From the NCBI GenBank assembly GCA_015066595.1, contig SVNZ01000002.1, forward strand, positions 1-64,000: 64,000 bases of DNA, given 5' to 3'. The notes below the pieces were generated by a model. The model searched no databases and had not been told where the DNA came from. It was given only the letters and a program-made list of their open reading frames with translations. Shown one piece after another: positions 33,538 through 41,898 of the stretch. The translations under genes and the position numbers were made by a program. The stretch is from Oscillospiraceae bacterium. GTDB taxonomy: Bacteria; Bacillota; Clostridia; Oscillospirales; Acutalibacteraceae. Each line of letters begins with the position of its first letter. The stretch's first letter is position 1.

Positions 33538-34680
33538 ATGACAGTTAAACTTTATGAAAACGATGCATACATAAAAGAATTCGAGGCGACTGTACTCTCT
33601 TGCAACGAAACGAAAGGTGGCTTTGCGCTTATACTTGATAAAACCGCATTCTTTCCTGAAGGTGGCGGACAACAAGCTGACAAAGGCACTATAAACGATG
33701 CAACTGTTATTGATGTTCAAATCAAAGACGAAGTCATCACCCATACTGTGGACAAAGCTTTCAATGTAGGCGATACAGTCACAGGCACACTCGACTTTAA
33801 GACCCGCTTTTCTCGTATGCAGGGTCATACAGGCGAGCATCTTGTGTCCGGTATCATCCATACTATGTTCGGTTATGATAACCTCGGCTTTCATATGAGC
33901 GAAAAAACGCTTACGCTTGACCCAAGCGGTATGCTCAGTGATGATGATATCAAAGAAATTGAAAAAAGAGCGAACCAAGCTATCTACGAAAACAAAGAGA
34001 TTTCTGTGTCCTACCCTACTCCTGATGAAATCACATCGCTTAATTACAGAAGCAAGCTCGACTTAACTGAGGGTGTGCGACTAGTCACTATTGATGGATA
34101 TGACGTATGTGCATGTTGTGCTCCACATGTACACCGTACAGGTGAAATCGGACTTATCAAAATCATCGACTATATCCAGTACAAGGGCGGTATGCGCCTT
34201 ACTATGGTATGCGGTATCAATGCATTTGAAGATTACCAAAAACTGCACGATGACAGCAAAGAGCTTATGCACTTACTCTCAGCTTCACGTGATAAGGTAG
34301 TAGAATTTGTCAACCGTGACCACGATGTCATCGGTGCTCAAAAAGCCGAGATTAACAAGCTCAAGCAACAGCTCTCTCTTTCCCAGCTTGAGACAAAAAC
34401 TATCGGCAACACCTACTGTGGTTTTACAAAAGGTGCATCTTTTGATGATATGCGAAGTATAACTAACAGCAATCTAAACAAAGCCCAATTTGTAGCATTA
34501 TTCAGCGAAAATGAGGACAGCTCTTTCTCATATGTAGTAGCAAGCGCTGAAAATGATGTCCGCAACTTAGTCAAAGCCTTGAACGAAAACTTTCTCGGCA
34601 AAGGCGGAGGCAGACCTAACTACGCCCAAGGCAAAATCACCGGAGATAAAAACAGCATAGAAAAGTTTTTTGAAAACTAA
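33538..34680 (+). CDS. AlaX-type alanyl-tRNA editing protein (AlaX-L) with DHHA1 domain
   Basis: 380 residues homologous to the editing half of AlaRS. An N-terminal beta-barrel (FFPEGGGQQADKG) leads to the editing domain with the zinc ligands HTGEH and CACCAPHVHRTGE, a helical/coiled-coil stretch (about 235-290) and a C-terminal DHHA1 domain ending GKGGGRPNYAQG. It should deacylate Ser-tRNA(Ala) or Gly-tRNA(Ala) in trans. AAGGTGAT precedes the ATG. It follows the gat operon after a terminator, so it may be expressed partly by readthrough. Confidence 0.9.
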   Translation: MTVKLYENDAYIKEFEATVLSCNETKGGFALILDKTAFFPEGGGQQADKGTINDATVIDVQIKDEVITHTVDKAFNVGDTVTGTLDFKTRFSRMQGHTGEHLVSGIIHTMFGYDNLGFHMSEKTLTLDPSGMLSDDDIKEIEKRANQAIYENKEISVSYPTPDEITSLNYRSKLDLTEGVRLVTIDGYDVCACCAPHVHRTGEIGLIKIIDYIQYKGGMRLTMVCGINAFEDYQKLHDDSKELMHLLSASRDKVVEFVNRDHDVIGAQKAEINKLKQQLSLSQLETKTIGNTYCGFTKGASFDDMRSITNSNLNKAQFVALFSENEDSSFSYVVASAENDVRNLVKALNENFLGKGGGRPNYAQGKITGDKNSIEKFFEN

Positions 34681-34686
34681 AATCAA

Positions 34687-34712
34687 AACCACCAGTTCAA
34701 CTGGTGGTTTTC
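34687..34712 (+). terminator. Terminator of the AlaX gene
   Basis: AACCACCAG (34687-34695) pairs with CTGGTGGTT (34701-34709), followed by TTTT. Confidence 0.8.
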
Positions 34713-34811
34713 ACTGCCCCTATAAAGGGGCTATTACTGGATCAACCCCTAAAAGGGGCACTGATTTGTGATATCGCATTACTTGCCCTACAACCCGTAA
34801 ACGGGTCGATA
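34713..34811. repeat. Ladder of short GC-rich hairpins
   Basis: Three small palindromes follow one another: CCCCTATAAAGGGG, CCCCTAAAAGGGG and AACCCGTAAACGGGTC. There is no coding frame. They may be decayed parts of the adjacent palindromic element. Confidence 0.5.
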
Positions 34812-34956
34812 AAGCCTTCCCCTTGAGGGGAAGGTGCTGAGCTCCTGCGAAGCGGATGAGGTGGAAAAGTATTTTGTTTTACTTTATTACGAACACTTTG
34901 TGTTCTACACCTCATCAGTCACCTTCGGTGACAGCTTCCCCTCAATGGGAAGCCTT
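34812..34956. mobile_element. MITE-like palindromic element
   Basis: A segment of 145 bp with imperfect terminal inverted repeats of about 26 bp: the left end AAGCCTTCCCCTTGAGGGG, the right end the near-complement ending GGGAAGCCTT. An inner pair follows, GATGAGGTG with CACCTCATC. It has no transposase. From memory, similar GAGGGGAAGG elements are common between genes in gut Clostridia, but I cannot check that here. Confidence 0.65.
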
Positions 34957-35031
34957 ATTAAGCTACACTTATTTATCTTCCCCTGGTAGAACCGGGGGTT
35001 TATTCCCACGCCTTAAGGCGCCAACAAAAAC

Positions 35032-35060
35032 GCCCCGAGTTAAAAACTCGGGGCTTAATT
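35032..35060 (-). terminator. Terminator of GH3-like gene
   Basis: GCCCCGAG (35032-35039) pairs with CTCGGGGC (35047-35054). On the minus strand the hairpin is followed by GTTTTTG. The stretch 34957-35031 holds one more weak GGCG palindrome and nothing coding. Confidence 0.8.
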
Positions 35061-35072
35061 TTTTATATTTAC

Positions 35073-36299
35073 TTATTTCATAATACCTGCTGTGTATTTG
35101 TACGCAATGATTCTTGTGCAGGCTTTCTCAAGAACTTCCTCCTCGATTTTGCCATCTTTCACAGCACTAAGAATAGCCATATACGCTTCTTCAACTTTAT
35201 CAACAATGATAAGGTCGTTATTTGCAAGAACAGCCTGAACATATACATCGTTTTCGTTTGCGTATGCGCTGTAATCAGCGTTGTTGAGGTTGTCTGTGAT
35301 GATAAGACCTGTAAAACCGATACGGTCTTTAAGTACTGTATGGATATAGTCAGAAAGTGATGCGATACAAGTAGGATCCAAGTTTTGCACCAGCACATTT
35401 GACATCATAACGCAGTGAGCATCAGCGTCAATACCTGCTCCGAAAGGCTTAAAGTCGTTTTGTTCAAAGGTAGTAACCTCGCGTGTATCCACCTTAACTT
35501 CATCGAACGAATCAGGCATAGTACCATATCCAGGGAAATGCTTGAGTGCTACTGAAACACCACTGTTCTGGCTAATTTCAGTAGTATTCTTGACATACTG
35601 ACCGGTTTCTTCAACAGTACCGCCCAGTGAACGTGAGTACATAATCTGAGTGAAATCATCTGCCATATCGCACACAGGAGCGAGGTTTAAGTTGATGCCG
35701 ACTGAAGACAGCATAGTAGCCTTTCGCTGTTCACTCTCTTTCAAGGCATCGAGTCCGCCTTCTGCAAATACATCTCTAGGTGAGCCGAAGTCGTACTGAG
35801 GGAAAGCGTCCAAGTCTGAGATAGCTGTGACAGCACCACCCTCTTCTTCAACCGCCATAATCATAGGAGTTGAAGCTTTTTCCTGATATGAATCAATAAG
35901 AGACTTAATTTCGCTTTCGCTCATACCAAAGAAGTTGTCAGCTGTATAGATATACCCTGACAAAGCGTATTTGCTCATCAGAGTCTGTGCAGTTTCATCA
36001 GTTGGGCAGGCACTAAGAAGCATCTGACCTACCATCTGCTCAGTGGACATAGAAGAAACATACTCATATGCTTTTTCGTAATTTTCAGAAAAAATACCGT
36101 TATCCTTGAAAGACTCAGGCAATTCTACTTTTGTTTTTTCGACCTCTTTTTCAGTCGCTTTAGTTGGAGCCTGAGTCGGGGCAACCTCGTCAACAGTAGC
36201 CTCACTCTTGTTGAGATCAACAAAGTGGTACAAACTCGCACCAAAAGCAGTAGCCGCTACCAATATTAAAATAATACTTACTATCAAAAACTTTTTCAT
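35073..36299 (-). CDS. Membrane-anchored GH3-like (NagZ-type) protein with altered catalytic dyad
   Basis: 408 residues: an N-terminal membrane anchor or signal (1-27), a Thr/Pro/Glu linker, and a GH3 N-terminal barrel (about 70-405). Family motifs are present: NLNLAPVCDM, SRSLGG, KHFPGYG, and GFTGLIITDN with the nucleophile Asp. NagZ enzymes carry KHFPGHGDT followed by DSH, where Asp-His is the acid/base dyad. Here the sequence is KHFPGYGTMPDSF, so His of DSH is Phe and the first His is Tyr. It may be a weak or dead beta-N-acetylglucosaminidase that binds peptidoglycan. AGGAGG precedes the ATG. Confidence 0.83.
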   Translation of the reverse strand: MKKFLIVSIILILVAATAFGASLYHFVDLNKSEATVDEVAPTQAPTKATEKEVEKTKVELPESFKDNGIFSENYEKAYEYVSSMSTEQMVGQMLLSACPTDETAQTLMSKYALSGYIYTADNFFGMSESEIKSLIDSYQEKASTPMIMAVEEEGGAVTAISDLDAFPQYDFGSPRDVFAEGGLDALKESEQRKATMLSSVGINLNLAPVCDMADDFTQIMYSRSLGGTVEETGQYVKNTTEISQNSGVSVALKHFPGYGTMPDSFDEVKVDTREVTTFEQNDFKPFGAGIDADAHCVMMSNVLVQNLDPTCIASLSDYIHTVLKDRIGFTGLIITDNLNNADYSAYANENDVYVQAVLANNDLIIVDKVEEAYMAILSAVKDGKIEEEVLEKACTRIIAYKYTAGIMK

Positions 36300-36422
36300 A
36301 TCTGACCTCCTGAAAAGTCAACCTACCTTAACTATGTAGGCAAATGTCTGTAAATATATATACCAATACGAAGACATTATACCACTAAATATTGCACATT
36401 TCAACACTATTATTACAAGATA

Positions 36423-36451
36423 TTGACACAATGTGCAATTTATTATATTAT
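36423..36451 (+). promoter_or_regulatory. Promoter of EamA transporter gene
   Basis: TTGACA (36423-36428), 17 bp, TATTAT (36446-36451). Confidence 0.75.
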
Positions 36452-36475
36452 TCTATAGGATAATCGGAGGATAAT

Positions 36476-37396
36476 ATGAACAAACGAAAAATTATTTCAA
36501 ATATAGCTTTGCTGACAGCTGCGCTTGTGTGGGGATTTGCTTTTGTTTCTCAGGAACAAGCCGCTAAATACGTTGATTCTTTCACTGTCAATGCGTTGCG
36601 TTCGCTGGTGGCTACTGTGGCACTTCTTCCGCTGATACTTTTCAGAGCAAAGAAAAGCTCGGTGCCGGTGCTCGAAAAAAACAAAAAAGACAGAAGACTG
36701 ATGTTTACATCGGGTATTATGTGCGGTACACTTCTTTGTATTTCTAGTAATCTGCAGCAATTCGGCATTTCGCTTTATCCTGACGACGCTGCTATTTCTG
36801 CACGCAGCGGATTTATCACGGCACTGTATGTAGTGCTAGTACCGATATGCGGGGCAATATTTAAACGCAAGGTTTCGTTCACTGTGTGGATAAGCGTTGT
36901 TGTTGCTACCATAGGACTTTATCTGCTGTGTGGTTCAAGTGGCCTGAGCGGTATATACTTAGGTGATCTTGTTGTTCTTTGCTGTGCGCTGTCCTTCTCG
37001 TTCCAGATACTATGCGTTGATCACTTCATCGACAGAGTTGACTCAGTAAAGCTATCGGCTATACAGTTTTTGACCTGCGGAATACTCTCACTTGTACTGA
37101 TGTTTATTTTCGAGCGACCAAGTATTGAAAGCATTATACTCAGTGCTAGATACATTCTCTATCTTGGCGTTGTATCAAGCGCAGTTGGATACACTCTGCA
37201 AATTATTGGTCAGAAGTATTCTGACAATCCGACTGTAGCATCTATTTTGATGAGTCTTGAATCTGTTTTTGCAGCACTGGGCGGATGGTTACTTTTGAAC
37301 AAATCGCTGTCTTTTGTAGAGATTCTTGGCTGTATTGTGATGTTTGCAGCTATTGTGCTGGCACAGCTACCTATTAAATCAAACAAAAAAGCATAA
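36476..37396 (+). CDS. DMT-superfamily (EamA) transporter
   Basis: 306 residues with ten hydrophobic segments in two EamA repeats (N-terminal AALVWGFAFVSQEQAAKY; C-terminal repeat with ASILMSLESVFAALGGWLLL). These are drug/metabolite exporters of the inner membrane; the substrate cannot be told. GGAGG lies before the ATG. It is monocistronic and converges on the L,D-transpeptidase-like gene through a shared terminator. Confidence 0.88.
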   Translation: MNKRKIISNIALLTAALVWGFAFVSQEQAAKYVDSFTVNALRSLVATVALLPLILFRAKKSSVPVLEKNKKDRRLMFTSGIMCGTLLCISSNLQQFGISLYPDDAAISARSGFITALYVVLVPICGAIFKRKVSFTVWISVVVATIGLYLLCGSSGLSGIYLGDLVVLCCALSFSFQILCVDHFIDRVDSVKLSAIQFLTCGILSLVLMFIFERPSIESIILSARYILYLGVVSSAVGYTLQIIGQKYSDNPTVASILMSLESVFAALGGWLLLNKSLSFVEILGCIVMFAAIVLAQLPIKSNKKA

Positions 37397-37403
37397 AAAG
37401 AAA

Positions 37404-37436
37404 AGTCCGTATTCAAAAGAATACGGACTCTTTTTT
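37404..37436. terminator. Bidirectional terminator
   Basis: AGTCCGTATTC (37404-37414) pairs with GAATACGGACT (37419-37429), with T-run 37431-37437 on the plus strand and an A-rich left side for the minus strand. Confidence 0.85.
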
Positions 37437-38347
37437 TACTTTGATATAGCTACATACGGTTTTGAGTTTGGATTTAACCAGTAAAGCATTGTCAGGATAT
37501 CATTTTCTGAAATACCGATACCGCCTTTAGTCGGCGTATCGCTCACATGGATAAACTTAGCACAGCCTTGAGCCTTGTCAACCGGATCACGGTTGTACTC
37601 AAACACGATAGCATATGGATATGAAAGTGTGTACTCATAAAGCCACTGAGAAGTTTCCCAATCCTGATAATCTGTACCAGTCACCCAACGGTTGTAGTTA
37701 ATCGAATTAGGGTCAGTGATCCATCTGTCTTCTGTAGTAAACTGTGAGTATTCGAAAAGTGTACCCGGATCAGGTTTTGTGCCAAAAGTGTATTCAATCC
37801 TGAAAAGACCTGTCGGAGTTTTGCTTTCATATGGGGAAACCATCTTGTCTATACCGTCAGCCCCGATATATCCATCAAACGGACCGATAGCCTGAGTGAA
37901 TACTCCATCATCACCCTTTTCATAGCAATAGACCTTGCAGGTGAGATTTTCTTCGTCAGCATCAACAAAGACCATCTGGTTCACTTTGATGTGTTTGAGC
38001 TCAAGACCACATTGCTCAAGAAGTTGCATAAATTGGTCTTCCTGTATAGCCGGTGCCTCTGTTGGTTTTTCTGTAGGTTTTTCAGTAGGCTTCTCTGTAG
38101 GAGCAGGAGCTTGTGTAGGTGCTTCTGTCTGAGTCATATTAGTCAGCACACCATCCAGAGTTGTGAAGATACTGTCACCAAAAGTGAACACAATCACAAG
38201 AGAAGCTATCACCAAAAAGGTGAGCACAGATACGAGCACAGCGGCCTTGGTCTGTGATGATGAACGCTTTTGCTTATAGTTGTGCGCACTACGATAGCGC
38301 GATTTATATCTTCTTCTGTTTTTAGTTTTATCGTTTTTATATGCCAT
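37436..38347 (-). CDS. Membrane-anchored YkuD-like protein lacking the catalytic Cys
   Basis: 303 residues. The N-terminus is basic and cytosolic (1-35), followed by a membrane segment (36-58), a Pro/Thr linker with PTEKPTEKPTEKPTE repeats (about 78-98), and a C-terminal L,D-transpeptidase-like domain. The domain's end, GCAKFIHVSDTPTKGGIGI, aligns with the usual IFxH...PTAGCVAM of this family. The catalytic Cys is Gly (codon GGT where TGT would give Cys); the His is kept. It may be a pseudoenzyme that only binds peptidoglycan. It is the last gene of an operon with the PP2C gene (20 bp spacing). Confidence 0.72.
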   Translation of the reverse strand: MAYKNDKTKNRRRYKSRYRSAHNYKQKRSSSQTKAAVLVSVLTFLVIASLVIVFTFGDSIFTTLDGVLTNMTQTEAPTQAPAPTEKPTEKPTEKPTEAPAIQEDQFMQLLEQCGLELKHIKVNQMVFVDADEENLTCKVYCYEKGDDGVFTQAIGPFDGYIGADGIDKMVSPYESKTPTGLFRIEYTFGTKPDPGTLFEYSQFTTEDRWITDPNSINYNRWVTGTDYQDWETSQWLYEYTLSYPYAIVFEYNRDPVDKAQGCAKFIHVSDTPTKGGIGISENDILTMLYWLNPNSKPYVAISK

Positions 38348-38367
38348 AGCACATCTTTCCTTTTAAC

Positions 38368-39114
38368 TTACTTATGTACTTTACATAAAATCAGCGTTGC
38401 GTTATCACAACCACCGTTTTCGTTAGCACATTTTATAACATTCTTTGCGATATCTTCAAGCGACTTTTTTTCAGTAAGCATCTTGCACAAAGTTTCTTCA
38501 TCTATCATATCGGTAACACCGTCTGTACATAAGATGAACATATCGTTCACTTTATATGCACCCCTTGCGATATATGGTGAAAGTCCATTTATGTCAGGTA
38601 TGCCCAAAAACTTAGTCAGTGGAGCTTTGCCGCTATAGCCTAAAGCCACGTGATCTTGAGAAATCTGGTTAAGATTATTTTTAGAAAGCTTGAAAATCTT
38701 GCTGTCGCCGGCATTGAGTATATAAATTTCTTCTTTATAAAACTGTATCATCGCTGCAGTAGTACCCATAAGCACAAGCGAACGAGCTTTGGTTTCCTCA
38801 AGAATTTTATCATTGAGCACATTGCTCAGCTCGTACAAATACTCTTGGTACTGCTCTTTATCTTGCACAAAATCCATACAATTTTGTGCTGCCACAAAAG
38901 ATGCAATTTCACCGCAAGCTTCGCCACCCATACCATCAAACACAGCAAAAAGCTCGTTGCTTGATGACTTTACTTTACCGCTTAGCACTACATCTTCTAC
39001 AGAGTAAGGATCAAGTCTGAACTGACCGTCACAGTAAAAGTTATCTTCATTATTTTTTCTCACTTTGCCAACAGTGCATGCACAGGCATATTCTACTGTG
39101 TACGTTCTTTTCAC
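38368..39114 (-). CDS. PP2C-type serine/threonine protein phosphatase
   Basis: 248 residues with the PP2C metal and catalytic motifs: GKVRKNNEDNF, VFDGMGG, NAGDSKIFKL, CTDGVTDM and GGCDNATLIL. It removes phosphate from Ser/Thr in proteins, usually opposing a PASTA kinase in cell-wall control. No kinase gene lies beside it here. It starts with GTG at 39114 after AAGGAGGTGAAG. It sits between a membrane-anchored exoprotein and the YkuD-like gene in one operon, in keeping with an envelope role. Confidence 0.9.
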   Translation of the reverse strand: MKRTYTVEYACACTVGKVRKNNEDNFYCDGQFRLDPYSVEDVVLSGKVKSSSNELFAVFDGMGGEACGEIASFVAAQNCMDFVQDKEQYQEYLYELSNVLNDKILEETKARSLVLMGTTAAMIQFYKEEIYILNAGDSKIFKLSKNNLNQISQDHVALGYSGKAPLTKFLGIPDINGLSPYIARGAYKVNDMFILCTDGVTDMIDEETLCKMLTEKKSLEDIAKNVIKCANENGGCDNATLILCKVHK

Positions 39115-39138
39115 ACCTTCACCTCCTTGTAATATGTC

Positions 39139-40095
39139 TTATTCAGCTTCCAGTCCGATAACAGATACAAAACCTTGTGGCAACTGAAGCTCTCTTTCTA
39201 AGAAGTTGCTCATCTCTGCTTTAAAAAAGTAATGCTCATCTTTTAATGTATAATCAATTGATATATCTGTGAGATATCCTTTTTGGTCGATTGTATAAGA
39301 AACAGTTGCAATAACACTGTCTAGATTTGCTTTGCTGTTATTGACAGTTTCCTTAAACTGTGCGTATGCATTCGCACTTGTGTACGCCGAACCTATGTTA
39401 TCAACAATAATATCATACACCTTATCCATATCCGGTGTAAAAGTTATGATAGTACCGTTTGCAGTCTCATGCGTCTGCGCATGCAAAATATTTTTTGCAC
39501 CGGAAGGTTTCATCAGCTCTTTTGTAATATTGTCAACAGCCTCTTGCAGTTGCTGTGCATTGAACTTGTCTGTGTTCTTTGTGAATCGTAACGCAGCACC
39601 GGCATCGAAAACACCCTTGCGGTAATCACGATAAAAATCAAAGAAATCAAGCGAACGATCAGCATAGTCGTCTACACTCCATTTGCCACCGTAATAGTTA
39701 CCACGATAAGCGTAATCTCCCTTAGAGTACACAGCCGCATCGTATTCGTACTCTTCGTATATTGCATGATATATCGAAGTCATACTCTGCTTGCTCAAAT
39801 CAAAACTCAGCTCACCGGTATAGTCCATAAAGGTGTCTTTATTCACACCTGCACTGACGTGATATTCAAACCCACCGCTATCAAAATTATTTGACGATGC
39901 ATCTATAAATTTTTTGAATACATTGTTGCTGTAATTAAAGTAAAAAATCATACCAATAATCAAAACAACTAAAATCAAACCTACTGTTACAAAAATCGGA
40001 AACTTAAATATTTTTGAAGAAAAAGGCTCTTCAACTGGTTCGTAGTATCTTTCCGATTTTGACAAGGTTTTTCTATTTGAACGAAAATTAAACAT
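39139..40095 (-). CDS. Membrane-anchored extracytoplasmic protein of unknown function
   Basis: 318 residues: a cytosolic N-terminus (about 1-30), one membrane helix (about 34-55, VTVGLILVVLIIGMIFYF), and an extracellular domain rich in Tyr and Asp with the pattern of lipoprotein-like sensor domains. I recognise no family. The start at 40095 (MFNFRSNRK) has AGGTGA at 5 bp; the ATG at 40104 overlaps that site. It is the first gene of the operon with PP2C and the YkuD-like protein, so a link to wall sensing is plausible but unproven. Confidence 0.65.
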   Translation of the reverse strand: MFNFRSNRKTLSKSERYYEPVEEPFSSKIFKFPIFVTVGLILVVLIIGMIFYFNYSNNVFKKFIDASSNNFDSGGFEYHVSAGVNKDTFMDYTGELSFDLSKQSMTSIYHAIYEEYEYDAAVYSKGDYAYRGNYYGGKWSVDDYADRSLDFFDFYRDYRKGVFDAGAALRFTKNTDKFNAQQLQEAVDNITKELMKPSGAKNILHAQTHETANGTIITFTPDMDKVYDIIVDNIGSAYTSANAYAQFKETVNNSKANLDSVIATVSYTIDQKGYLTDISIDYTLKDEHYFFKAEMSNFLERELQLPQGFVSVIGLEAE

Positions 40096-40230
40096 TACAT
40101 TCACCTAATCTATAATAATAGACAAATTATCCTACTATCCCATTTATACATATAAAATTATATCAAAAAAGCCGGCATATTGTCAACATAGATTGCTTTT
40201 TGTATTTATAACTATTTTTTAAAATTGGTA

Positions 40231-40259
40231 TTGAACTTAAAACCGTTGGGTGATACAAT
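40231..40259 (+). promoter_or_regulatory. Promoter of dockerin-CBM26-esterase gene
   Basis: TTGAAC (40231-40236), 17 bp, TACAAT (40254-40259). Confidence 0.7.
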
Positions 40260-40301
40260 CAAATTGTAGACAATCCCACTTGTAAAAATGGAGGTAATGC
40301 T

Positions 40302-41816
40302 ATGCGTAAAACCAGATTCACACTTATATTAACTGTTATACTGCTTTTGGCTATGATGTTGTTCACAACTCTTGTCAGCAACGCTGCTGTGCTTTACGGT
40401 GATGTTGACCTTAATGGTTCAGTCAGCATAACAGATGCAACTCTTATTCAGCGAAATCTTGTAGAGCTTGAAGAGCTATCAGAGGAACAGCTTACAGCTG
40501 CAAAAGTAAGCGGAGGCGACAAACTCACTATTACAGACGCTACTTTGATTCAGCGAAAGCTCGCATATATTATTGACAAATTCCCTGTAGAGGAGGAAAC
40601 ACCTGTGACACAAGAGACAACTCCTTCTGTAGTTCCTACTAAACCTACAGAGCCTACTGAACCTCACACTACTCCTACACAAAACGAGGCTGATACTATC
40701 ACCAAGATTTCTCCTGAGATTGATGTGTACTTCTCTAACAACAGAAACTGGTCAAAAGTATATGCATATATTTATAACCACGAAACAGGTGACCCTGCTG
40801 CCGCTTGGCCAGGTGCTGAGATGACTAAACACTCGGTCAACAATTACGGTGAAACAATCTATAAGTTACACGCAGACACCTCAAAATATGACCGTATCAT
40901 CTTCTCTAACGGTACTGCACAGACAACTGACACACCACTCACCGTTGCAAACTCCGGCTACTTCATTAACACTACGCTAAATGGAAAGTTTGTCGTTGGT
41001 GTTTATCCATATGGTCAGGAAAATGAAGGCACTATAAAACAAGTCAACCTCGAATATTCACCCGGATACAACAAACGCATCACCATCTGGACACCTGTGG
41101 GATATAATGCTAACGACAAGTCAAAGAAGTACTCTGTACTGTATATGACTGACGGACAAAATATTTTTGGCAATGACGAAAACTGCTCTCAACACGAGTG
41201 GGAAGTTGACGAAACAGTTCTTTCATATATGCAAAACGGTGGCGACGGTATCATCGTAGTAGGTATTGATAACGCTAACAACAAGCGTGACTCAGAGCTC
41301 ACTCCTGATATAGGTGATGTTGTACCAGGCTACAACTACGGTGGTTTTAAAAACGGTACGGGCGAAGCGTACTCAAACTTCGTAGTAAATAAAGTTATTC
41401 CATATATAGAGGCAAACTACAACACAAATAGTATAAGAGGTATCGCAGGTTCTTCATCAGGCGGTATCGAGTCATTCTACATCGGTATGGAAAATATGGA
41501 TAAATTTAACTACATCGGTGCTATATCCCCTGCTTTCTTGCTCTATGATGAACCAACCTGGAGCACATATCTCAGCAAGTTTGATTTTACTGATGAGTCA
41601 AAACTTCCACGTATCTACTTCTTCAACGGTAACTCAAAGAACGATTCGCTCGAGCAAGAGCTCTATGAAAATGCTGTTGCTATGCAGGGCTGGATGGAAA
41701 AGAAAGGTTATCCGTCCAAGCTTATGACAACAGTTGTAGACAACGACGGTACTCACAACGAGCTGTTCTGGGCAGTATATTTCCCTGAAACTTTAGCTTT
41801 CGGTCTGGGATACTAA
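40302..41816 (+). CDS. Secreted dockerin / CBM26-like / esterase
   Basis: 504 residues. A signal peptide (1-28) is followed directly by a dockerin (GDVDLNGSVSITDATLIQR, then GGDKLTITDATLIQRK), so the dockerin is N-terminal. A Thr/Pro linker leads to a CBM26-like starch-binding module (about 142-235; VYFSNNRNWSKVYAYIY, AAAWPGAEMT, IIFSNGTAQTTD) and a PF00756-type esterase domain (about 245-504) with nucleophile in GSSSGGIES and the late His in NDGTHNELFW. It probably removes ester groups from polysaccharide while held on starch or a scaffold. GGAGGT precedes the ATG. Confidence 0.85.
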   Translation: MRKTRFTLILTVILLLAMMLFTTLVSNAAVLYGDVDLNGSVSITDATLIQRNLVELEELSEEQLTAAKVSGGDKLTITDATLIQRKLAYIIDKFPVEEETPVTQETTPSVVPTKPTEPTEPHTTPTQNEADTITKISPEIDVYFSNNRNWSKVYAYIYNHETGDPAAAWPGAEMTKHSVNNYGETIYKLHADTSKYDRIIFSNGTAQTTDTPLTVANSGYFINTTLNGKFVVGVYPYGQENEGTIKQVNLEYSPGYNKRITIWTPVGYNANDKSKKYSVLYMTDGQNIFGNDENCSQHEWEVDETVLSYMQNGGDGIIVVGIDNANNKRDSELTPDIGDVVPGYNYGGFKNGTGEAYSNFVVNKVIPYIEANYNTNSIRGIAGSSSGGIESFYIGMENMDKFNYIGAISPAFLLYDEPTWSTYLSKFDFTDESKLPRIYFFNGNSKNDSLEQELYENAVAMQGWMEKKGYPSKLMTTVVDNDGTHNELFWAVYFPETLAFGLGY

Positions 41817-41849
41817 TTTCACAAATGATTTAAATCAACTCAACTGGAA

Positions 41850-41882
41850 AGGGCACTCTGTTTTTAGCAGAGTGCCCTATTA
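41850..41882. terminator. Bidirectional terminator
   Basis: AGGGCACTCTG (41850-41860) pairs with CAGAGTGCCCT (41868-41878), between convergent genes. Confidence 0.85.
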
Positions 41883-41898
41883 TTATATCTATATTCAG

